Assembly: GCF_001649575.2 (NCBI RefSeq)
Contig: NC_051434.1
Location: 9,302,412-9,366,411 of the forward strand
DNA: 64,000 bases
Direction of reading: 5' to 3'
DNA from: Kryptolebias marmoratus
Taxonomy: Eukaryota; Chordata; Actinopteri; Cyprinodontiformes; Rivulidae
In this document: positions 55,174 through 64,000 of the stretch, one piece after another
Layout of the letters: the number at the start of each line of letters is the position of its first letter
Position numbering within the stretch: the stretch's first letter is position 1
The notes under the pieces: generated by a model
The model's database searches: none
What the model was told of the DNA's origin: nothing
Seen by the model: only the letters and a program-made list of their open reading frames with translations
Position numbers and translations under genes: made by a program

Positions 55174-55913
55174 CAGGGGTGGAAATTAGCACCCGCCACC
55201 GGCCAAATGCGGGTAAATATTTGAAGTGGCGGGTGAATTGGATCAACACACACGTCACTGTGGCGGGTTGGCAATTTGAACAGAAAAGGTGTTATTTGTC
55301 CTCCTGACATATAGGGGGCAGCAATGTGCTCGAGTTGCTGCTGTTACGTCGAGCCCCGTTCCCCCATCAGAGACGGTTCCCCCTGCGTCTCCGTAAATAA
55401 TGACATATCTATTAACAGAANAAAAAACAAAAAAACATAATTCTTTTAAAAATAAAATGTGCTAATAATATCATAATACAGAGGAATAAACACAGGTAAG
55501 GAGTTGTTGGTAAATTTTTTTTGTCCTGTGTTTTAGAGGGGGAACAGATTATTTCAGACGGCTGAAATATTTGGTTCCCCCTTGTAACTTTTGCAAAAAA
55601 AGAACAAATGTCTCCAAATTCACAGGACTTGTTGTCCATGATGAGAGGAATAAACACAGTTAAGGACTTTTTGGTAAATTATTTTTGTCCCATGTTTTGG
55701 AGGGGGGACCGATTATTTCAGACTGCTGAAATATTTGGTTCTTCCTGGTAACTTTTGCTATTTGCAGTTGCACCACAACTGCTTCCACCCACCTCGATCA
55801 TCATCATCATATGAAATGACTTTTCGTCACAACATAAAACAGTGGCTGGTAAAATATTTGAGTGGCTGGTCAAATATTTGGCTGGTGGACAAAATTTTTA
55901 ATTTCCACCCCTG
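55174..55913. mobile_element. hAT-like nonautonomous element, 740 bp, with internal duplication
   Basis: The ends CAGGGGTGGAAATTAGCACC and, read inward from the right, CAGGGGTGGAAATTAAAAAT are inverted repeats. The flanks ggtacatc (55166-55173) and ggtacatt (55914-55921) form an 8-bp target duplication with one mismatch. Inside, a block of about 105 bp starting 'gaggaataaacacag' and ending near 'gctgaaatatttggttc' occurs twice (about 55480-55585 and 55645-55750). One N lies at 55421. No transposase frame. Confidence 0.75.
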
Positions 55914-57120
55914 GGTACATTGCTGCACTGTTGTTTATAATGAAGACGCCGCGCCTCAGATGGTTAAACCTTAAATATGAGTCGATTTTAGTCGTTTTAC
56001 GCCTGGAATATGAAGTGTAATGGGTGCTGATTGAGTCGTAGCTCAAAAAATAGCACACCAGAGACAGTTTGCTTCTTTTTCTTTGTGTGTGTGTGTGTGT
56101 GTACCAGCCTGATTGGAGAGACAGTCAGCATCTTGCCAGCATCAGCCTGATGTGATGGTTTTTGCCAATGTTGAACAAGCAGGACGATCCATCTTAGGCT
56201 GCCAGAGGATAATGGATCACCTGCTGTTGTCCTGGATGAAATCATGAAATAACACTTTCACAAAAACACTTCTAGCAGCAACTCTGAGTGGTTTCTGAAT
56301 GGGCCGAGGCGGCATGGTCGAGGGTTGAAGCCAACCCACTGTTGACCAGAGTCTGTGCCGCCAGGCGAGGAAGCAACAGGGCGAGAGATTTCAGAGCCTA
56401 AACAACGATAAACTGATTCATCAGACGGCAGAGAGAATCCAGACCGGAGCTGGATGTAACGCCTCTGGTGTGGCAGCAGCGATTGTGGGGAGATTCTGCC
56501 CAGAGAGGAGCTGAGGTGGTCTCACACACACACACACACACACTATCATTTATTGTGTGTAAATCAGGAGTCCAGCAGCAATCTGGGTAGCTGTTCAAAA
56601 AAAGAAATAAAATACATAGAAAACGTGCTGTTTTATTTTTGTGCAATGCAATCCATGACATTGTTTCCTTTTTGTTTTCTCCAAGTTTTATTTCCATTAC
56701 AGTTTATAATTGTCGTCATAGACCTGGATAAGTGGCACGAACGTGCGAACCCCAGCATGATGAACAACTCTCACAGAAAATACATACAGCACCTTTTCAG
56801 CAACACTAAAATACTCTCAATATCCAGAATAATAAATACTAAATTTAACAAGATTTTTCAGTCTTCATTTACAAAACACAAAGACAACACACAATAGATT
56901 CTTTTTTTTTTTTTTTTTGATCATACAGAAATTTTTTTTTTTTGATTTGTTTACCTTTTGATCCTTTTTTTTGTTTTTTGGGTTTTGGGTTTTTTTGCAC
57001 AAATTCCATACTTTCACATACAAACATTTACAGTTTCCACAAACGGTACACTGAATCTTGAAGTGAACTTACATTTAGAGGAGAACTTTTCTTCAGTTAA
57101 TAAACAGATCAGTCAAACTA

Positions 57121-57145
57121 AAAAAAAAAAAAAAAAAAAAAAAAA
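57121..57145 (+). repeat. Poly(A) homopolymer
   Basis: An uninterrupted run of A. No retrogene body or target duplication was found next to it. Confidence 0.9.
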
Positions 57146-57754
57146 CACAAATGGAAAATCCTTTCTGTCCCAGCTTCAGTGGAGGATTCCTGCAGATGGA
57201 TGATTCCTGGGATGCGCTGGTCAGCGGTTTTCTTTTCTTTTTATTTTTTTAAGGGTTTGTTCTGAATTTATCTGTATGTCAGGAGCTGATTCGACAGAAA
57301 TCATGCCATGAAAAACACCTTTAACAGATCGTCGTCATATAAAGGGAAGTCCTTGATGCGCTGCTTTGACCATTCCCATATCAGATAAAACTCCAGCCTG
57401 CAATCCTTTTGATATTTTATACAGCTGTTCCTACACATATTAACAGGAAATAATAAGAGTTTACAATTTAGGAGCTTTGATTCAATGGAGGGCACTCTTT
57501 TAATAAACCATTTGGAGTTCCAAATTCCTCAGGCTTGTGGAAAATCTCCACTTTATTGCTTGCTTCTTCTTTGCAACGACACAAACAAGCTACCAGATTT
57601 ATCATTTATGCACATTTTTTTTGGCTCCCATCACTATTGCCTTTCCCCGGCCTCGTAATTATTTATCTCGTACCGCTACGACAAGATAAACTTGCTTAGT
57701 TTAAAGCATCCTCGTCAGATATTCGGGGATATATATTCATATACTTTATATATT

Positions 57755-57785
<31 letters not shown>

Positions 57786-60474
57786 GCATGTATAAAAGTA
57801 ATCTGGGTCCAAGGTAAACGAGGAGCACAGTCACCATGAACTTACTTTCAGAACACATACTCAAGTTTCACCAATTTTAACCCCACTTTGTAAGAAAAAA
57901 AAAAAAAAGAAAAACAACAATCACTGCAAGCAACAAATCTATGTCATCAACAATGAGAACACGAGTTCTTGCTTTAGACGAATAAACGGCCGGCATACAG
58001 GACGTCCAAGAAGTCAGACAATACGACACAAACATGCGTCAACATCAGCTGAATACGGAGGGCTTGTGGGCGAAGTTGTTGTTTTGGATTCAGGGCTTTT
58101 TTTTTCCGTTTCCTGTTTCGGAAACAAATCCTGGCGGTGTACGGTGTCTTTTAAAGACCGAACTGCGATGGAGCACCCGAGTCTTTTATCTTCTTTTGTC
58201 TTTTTTTTTAAATAAGAACCAAACAAATCCCACTACATATGCATTAGTTCTGTTTTTTTCCTTTTGAATGTTTTCATCCTACAGGTGAAAACATTGCAAC
58301 CTAACAAACATAAAAAAAGAAAGAGTTTAAAAGTTGTGACAGTTTTGTCAGCTCAGACAGACAAACTCACACAGTCGTTCCAACAAGATGGACAAACGCA
58401 AACTATAAACATCAGATTAACATTTACATCACACCTTTAACGAGCAGATTGGTCATGTTCGAGAAAAAGTTGCTTCAGCTCAGCAGGAAGCAGGTAAGAG
58501 GAGGTTTTTCCCCTCAGATCAAAATGTTTTTAGGAGCTAAACGAACAGAAGGAAACATGTTTATTTGTTAAAAGGGAGGCAGGGAGCTCAGGAGTCAAAA
58601 AAATGCCAAAAATAAATCAATAACATCTGGAAAAATATCGAAAGAATTAAATGAACAAAGTGAAAAAAAATGCAGAAATGTTTCAAAGTATTTTTTTTTT
58701 TGTTTTCCCCTCATTTATTTTCTGTATATTTTCATTAATTTGTTTTTCTGATGGTAAAATTTGTTTCTAGTTTCGATATTTGTCACCATTTGGGTTTCTG
58801 TCGAAGGATCAAATTCCTAATCAAATGACTCTAAAATTGTTTATTTTTTATTATTATAAAATAAATAGGCTAATATTTAAAAAGTAATCAGAACAACCTC
58901 TTGAAAACAGAGCTTTTAGACTGAATTCAGTAAATAAATATGTATTTTTTTTACCTTTATGAACTTAATATAACAATGAAATACATAAATAAACACGGTA
59001 ATGTATATTTTTATTATTATTTGACTGTTTAACCCAATTTTTAATTGACTTATTCTGTTTGATGTTTTGCTTTTTACTCTTTTGCAGATTTCTTTTATCT
59101 TTTTATGGCGTCCGTGACTCCATAAGATAACAGTATTAAAACACACACACACACACACACGTCCCATAAACTCACTCGCTGATTGTCGACACACAAATAG
59201 ATGAGGAGAAATGACATCAAGGTGTGGCGGTTTGTGTAAATAAAGATTGAATTTCAGGTGTTTTAGGGTTAGAATAAAATCAACATCGACTCTTTTCGTT
59301 CACTGACTCATCGTTTAAATCCTTCTTCAGTTTTGGTCCCTTTTTATTTGTGCTTATGACTGGAATGAAGTCACGCGGCTGCTTGTTGAAAGGGGGGGAG
59401 GTGACACTAAGATTCAGGGTGAAACCATCATTCTGAGGGACTGCACTTCCGTTTGGACTCTGATGACTCGTTTTCCGGTTGTTTCCGAGGAATCTTTGGG
59501 ATTTTGTTGGGTTTTTTTTTTTTTTAAATGAAATGACTTCTGTTTTATAAAAATCTGCTACTTGATAAAATGGATCTGGCTCGTCACGCACAGCGGTGGG
59601 TGAACGGACAGGACGCTGCGAACACACACACGCAGATCCTTGTACACAAACAGTCGTTTAAACTTGTGAGGTGAAGCTTCTTATCCCCCCCGTCACAAAG
59701 CTCACATAAAACACACACACACACAACTAATATACATTAAAATCACACTACAGCTGACAAAAATCCGTCCCACAGGCGTGTCTGTGTTTCACTCGTTAAC
59801 ATCAACAAACAGGGAGGGTAAACATTGGTTTAACACTGAGGAACTGGATCCAGTTGTTCCCATGTACGACAGAATCCTGTGAAATGCGTCTCCACTAGTT
59901 TGAATAATAATCTTGAATCGTGTGAATAAATCAAGCTCTCCTGGCAGGTTTTTAATGCTGTTTTTTTTTTTTTTTTAACCACCACTCAGCCGGATCTGGC
60001 TTCAGTGACAGGGCTGTGGTTCAGGATTAACAAGCCTTCTCGGAGGAAAACGCATCAGAGAAGGCACTTTTTGGGAAACGCGTGTGTCAGGGCGGGTCTG
60101 GATGGGAGCTGAACTGTGTTCATGTCACGGTGAACTAAACAGCAGCACCGCAAGCCGGAGCTCAAAGACACACAGGAAAGAAGAACACTGCGATCCGATC
60201 TGAAAATATTACATTAAAAAACTTTTTTTTTTCACCTCCCTGGTTTCAATTTACCATTTAGTTTAAATCTAGCTGCATATTTCTTTTTCCACACCACCTC
60301 GCCCCGCGGTGCAAGGACATGTAGGTGTAGATGTTTATCATACCTGACAGGGCAGCTGCAATTAAGCCCAAGGTGTTGTGACGGTGCAGCTGATCTACCT
60401 CTTTTAGGAGCTCTGTGTGCCTGTGGAGACACTGATTGATGCGATCCACATTTCAAAGGATTCTGGGCCTACAT

Positions 60475-60475
60475 T

Positions 60476-60507
<32 letters not shown>

Positions 60508-60518
60508 GAGGGGGAGGC
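60475..60518 (+). repeat. GGA/G purine tract in the sv2a 3' UTR
   Basis: Long G runs and about nine GGA units on the plus strand, read as CCU repeats in the sv2a transcript. It begins about 120 bases after the stop codon. Confidence 0.85.
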
Positions 60519-60637
60519 AGTCTCTACTGTTGCTGTGAAACGGGACGGGCAGCGCTGAAGCTCTCGGGGATGTTCGGGCTTCTCAAACACACTCGCTGCG
60601 GCCGCACTCCGGCTGCCCGCTTGCTGGTCGTCCTGGT

Positions 60638-62413
60638 TTACTGCAACACCTGGCCTCTCGTCTCGGGCAACTTTGTCGCGAGGAAGCTGCCGGCGGCGAG
60701 CGCGCCGGCGGCGAACAGGATGGGCACAGCCTTGGTGATGCCGACAAACGACTGGAAGATGCTGATGCCCAGCACAGCCGCCAGTTTGCAGAGGGCGTTC
60801 AGGAAGCCGAACGCCGTGGTCCTGCAGACAAACGCAGAGATAAATACAGGCTGACAGACGTCTTACTACTGCTACACCAAGTAAAACATCTGCAAACTAA
60901 TGTGACCAGAAGGCACCTTGTCTTGGTTTCTAAAGACACGTCGCCTCGTCTCCAAGGAGCTTTCCAAGCTTTGAAACTGAGGACAGTCGCTGAACTCGCG
61001 TGCAAATCATTCTCCCTCCCCTCCCTTCTGGGTGAGGGTCATTACACTGTCAGCTATTTATCGTTAAAATAACTGTACATTACTGGGAGCCATTAAAATT
61101 GTTGTAAAATGTACTACAGTAGCACATCAACGCCATAAAGCTAAATGTGTGCTACGATACTGAGTGGATGCAAAATATGATTTCATACCCTAAAGCCAAA
61201 ATAAAATAAAACACTTGTCTTAAACCATGAAGTCTTTCATATCAAGATGGATGACGCCCGTTTCTTTATGATAAGCCATCTTTACTGCAGTTCCTGTCAG
61301 GAGGCGAACTCAGAGCGCAGACTCATCTTCAGAACTTAAAGTAAAATAAATTTATTGTTAAATAAAGAAACCAAAAAAACCACTGACATGGCAGCAAACC
61401 TAAACATAACCAAGCAAACCTGAGACACAAGACAAGAGCGACAACAAACCAGCAGGAGATGACCAGGTTTTAAACCAGAGGGTAATTAGGTGAAGTGGGC
61501 ACAGGTGAGATGATTACAACTAGGATCAGGTGAAGATGTGCGTGGCAGGAAAACAAGAGACTGACTGAGGAGAAGTGAATGATGAATTCTGGCCCACACT
61601 CCAGCATGGTAGATGGCGATAATACATCTAAACGTTAGATGTCACCCGCCAGTAAACCCAAGAAGAAGAAGAAGAAGAAGAAGAAGTGAATGATGACAGG
61701 AAACAATCCTCATTAAACTCATTGTTTTTTTGGTTAAAATCCTCCCAACAATCTGCAGCAAACTATCCTTTCTGATACACAACTTGTCTTCCTAATCCAA
61801 CCAAAAAAGAAGCCAATTAAACACAAAAAACACCACAAGTAATAATATAAGAAGAAGAAATACCATAACTTCCCTGAATTCGTCGCCCAAGAACTGGAAA
61901 CCCAGAATCAACCAAACAGAAAGCCTTTTATGTCTCGACACGTGTTGGTTACCTTTTATCTGAAGGGTAGAGCTCCACCGTTATCACGTCCAGGGCGTTC
62001 CACGAGGCGATGCTGATGCCACCGAACAGACACAGGAGGGCGATCATCCCCGACTCGGTGTTGCCAAACATCAGGAAGAAGCAGCTGACGCAGGATATGA
62101 CGCTGGACCCCGCTGTGTGACGAGAGGAGGGAGAATCTCACTGAAAAGACGACCTCCGAGGCCACGCGTGTACGGTAAATGGTTCAGACGGATCAGATGT
62201 GCCTACCCAGCATCCTTAAACGGCCAATTTTGTCCATCAGCAGAGCCGACACGATGTTCCCCGGCAGCACAGCCAGCGTACCCAGAAAGTTGACGAAGTA
62301 TATCATGTAGGCGTTGTTGAAGTCGTCGCTGAAGTCCAGCATGCAGCCCTCCTTGTTGTGGAGGAAGGTGCTGTTGATCAGCTTACAGTTGACAAACCTG
62401 TACTTGAATAAGT
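60638..62413 (-). CDS. sv2a: Synaptic vesicle glycoprotein 2A, C-terminal exons (partial)
   Basis: Three exons join in phase: 62207-62413, 61953-62112 and 60638-60821. They encode the end of the large luminal loop (FKYRFVNCKLINSTFLHN, then KEGCMLDF), then membrane segments of the major-facilitator fold: GTLAVLPGNIVSALLMDKIG with RLRML, SSVISCVSCFFLMFGNTES, MIALLCLFGGISIASWNALD and ELYPSDKR. The C-terminus reads TAFGFLNALCKLAAVLGISI and ends LPETRGQVLQ, which marks SV2A; SV2B and SV2C end differently. SV2A sits in synaptic vesicle membranes, where it supports regulated transmitter release. The exons for the first part of the protein lie beyond the right edge. No damage is seen. Confidence 0.93.
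60822..61952 (-). other. Last intron of sv2a
   Basis: 1.1 kb. It holds a short retroposon insertion (61586-61681) and no exon. Confidence 0.8.
61586..61681 (+). mobile_element. 5'-truncated retroposon with GAA tail
   Basis: A segment of about 96 bp beginning 'attctggcccacactccagc' ends in 'ccaagaagaagaag' repeats. It is flanked by perfect 15-bp direct repeats AGAAGTGAATGATGA (61571-61585 and 61682-61696). A simple-repeat tail plus a long target duplication indicates insertion of a truncated LINE or SINE copy. The GAA tail also forms a small microsatellite. Confidence 0.75.
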
Positions 62414-64000
62414 CTGAGGGGAGAAAAAAGAGCTTTTTACTTCGTTAATACCGAATCCAAGCCAGAAATGAAGTAGTTTTACTGAGAGTGGCAGATTATG
62501 TCAGGGTTTTCACCACCTCTGCATGTTTTCTTCTATTTCTCCAGTTTTACTCCCCCCACCATCAATAGAAGGTCTCGATTTAAAATAAAAACGCAGCTTT
62601 TACATGAAGTTCATGGTAATAAAACCGGAGCGTGTGCTGTCGCCAAAGCTAACTGCGATCGAACAAAATCTGAGTATTTTTCTAGCCAAGCAGAATGAAT
62701 TATACGTCACTTTAACTCTTACAAAAATAGGAATGGAGCTTGGATTGTGGAAATAGGACCCAAACCCAGGCAGACAGACGGTTCTTTTCCAAGATCTGGA
62801 TCATCTAAACCAGTGGTTCCTAAACTTTTCAGCTTCTGACCTACAAAATAAGAGCATCAGAGGCTTGTGACCCCAAATATTCCCACTTTAATTGTACAAT
62901 TTCTGCTATTAAAGAAGAACATACTACTTTTATTAATTATTATTGTTGCTTCTGCTCTTTGCTGTAATTATAGTGAAAATATGCCATTGGCAGACTTTTT
63001 ATATTTAATTTTATCTCTGGAGTTCCTTTGGGGATCCTCACGTCACATTTCATGACCCACTATGGAGCCTTGACCCCAACTTTGGGAACCACTGATCTAG
63101 ACTACTGTAGTGAAGCAAAGTCCTGCTCTTTTCTGGGATCCGGATTATTTGGCCCAGCTCACCTCCCTGAAGGCTCCTCACCAGCACTACACCATGACGG
63201 CTGACAAGAGGCAGATGTGACGATGACTAAATGAGAACCAGGCGCGGCGGGGACCAGAAAACACAGCTGGCAGGCAAACCACCAGGACTAACAAGCACAC
63301 AAGAAACGAGAAACCAGACCAGGAAGATTCCAGCCGAACCACAAAATAACCCAAACGTGACCCGAAACCTAAAAGCTGAAACTTTAATCCGTTCAGTTTG
63401 GGAGCAGAACATGTCTGACTCTGTTGTGAGGCAGAAAGGTGCTATAAAAACAAATCCATCTGCTTTTACTGAAGCTCATTTAAGGTAGAAATTCAACGTA
63501 AAAACATCCAAAAACAGAGGTTTCATCTCCTGAAAGGTCTTTTAATAAACCGAATGTTAATAAAAAGTGACATAAAAGATTTTAGACGATTCCTTGTTGG
63601 GTCGTAAATCCTCTCCAGTTTGCTTGGGATGTTCAGATTTCCTGCTGACGATGTTAAAATCTGAGCCCCGCCGATAACTCAAAGCAGCGTTTTGACGGGA
63701 AGTCAGCAGCGAATCGCTGATTCCAACGTTTATGGTTCATGAATGACACAGGTATGGAAGAATGCATGGCTGGCTTCAGGAAAACCTAAGCTGATGAAAA
63801 TAAAAAATAAAAACCAGCGCCAACACGTCAGGAGAGGCTCAGATGTGTTTCCCAGCTCATGATTTAAATCTCTGTCAGAAACCCAAACCACAAACAGCAC
63901 AGCTACCAAACGCTTTGTTTCCTAACAGCATTTCGCTTTCCACATCTTGAAGCCACGTTTTTTTTTTTTTTTTTATCTTTTAAAAACACTATCTGAGCTG
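62414..64000 (-). other. Upstream intron of sv2a (to the window edge)
   Basis: No further sv2a exon was recognised before position 64000. The segment holds a hAT-like element (62811-63094) and ends in poly-T near 63960. Confidence 0.55.
62811..63094. mobile_element. hAT-like nonautonomous element, 284 bp
   Basis: The ends CAGTGGTTCCTAAACTTTT and, read inward from the right, CAGTGGTTCCCAAAGTTGG are typical hAT terminal repeats of the CAGNGGTTC type. The flanks atctaaac (62803-62810) and atctagac (63095-63102) are an 8-bp target duplication with one mismatch. No coding capacity. Confidence 0.8.

Larger units (their letters stand above)
55922..60637 (-). other. 3' flank or untranslated region of sv2a
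   Basis: About 4.7 kb without a supported exon. It contains GT/CA microsatellites near 56083, 56523 and 59140, poly-T and poly-A runs (56901, 57121), an AT-repeat stretch (57740-57786) and a GGA tract (60475-60518). The 3' UTR of sv2a must begin at 60637; its poly(A) site is not clear. Confidence 0.5.

Noticed and set aside
57121..57145. Poly(A) run as the tail of a processed retrogene
   Set aside because: No coding body upstream and no target-site duplication around it were found.
60417..60854. 145-codon plus-strand frame with a polyglycine run
   Set aside because: The glycines come from the GGA tract, and the rest is antisense to the last sv2a exon.

Overview
The window is vertebrate nuclear DNA, almost certainly from a teleost fish. 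It has split genes with GT-AG introns, AT-rich introns and spacers, abundant CA/GT microsatellites, many small hAT-like elements with 8-bp target duplications, and a fish-type multi-finger C2H2 gene. No prokaryotic, viral or organellar gene organisation is visible. Exon joins were worked out by eye from splice signals and reading phase.

Layout. (1) 288-4841, minus: internal exons of a SynGAP-type Ras GAP gene (syngap1). The body of the gene lies off the left edge. An in-phase candidate upstream exon lies at 8953-9065 and a possible 5' noncoding exon near 20630. The 9-29 kb stretch has no other convincing coding sequence and is rich in degraded transposons. (2) 29813-33991, minus: a complete six-exon vps72 (YL1) gene encoding 367 aa. 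(3) 36283-38106, minus: a single-coding-exon LINGO-family receptor (607 aa), best fit lingo4, with a likely 5' noncoding exon ending at 40317. (4) 41722-49607: a head-to-tail tandem duplication of a C2H2 zinc-finger gene. Copy 1 is complete (about 513 aa, 11 fingers). Copy 2 is interrupted by a run of 124 N where the finger array should be. A fragment of the 18S rRNA 3' end fused to a perfect palindrome lies just left of copy 1. (5) 50350-53252, plus: a complete seven-exon papain-family protease, 330 aa, closest to cathepsin S, with a likely 5' noncoding exon ending at 49812. (6) 60638-62413, minus: the last three coding exons of an SV2 synaptic-vesicle transporter-like gene (sv2a). The rest lies off the right edge.

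The genes do not form an operon or a shared pathway. Two act at synapses (syngap1, sv2a) and one is a neuronal-type receptor (lingo4). The others are a chromatin remodeller subunit (vps72), a zinc-finger regulator and a lysosomal protease. In human, SV2A, CTSS, VPS72 and LINGO4 all lie in 1q21, whereas SYNGAP1 lies in 6p21, the MHC region that is paralogous to 1q21. The window therefore looks like a piece of that ancient paralogon.

I found no clearly new molecular system. The observations most worth checking are the unexplained in-phase exon upstream of syngap1, the zinc-finger duplication with its assembly gap, the 18S fragment plus palindrome, and the GT microsatellite that forms the splice acceptor of the cathepsin active-site exon.
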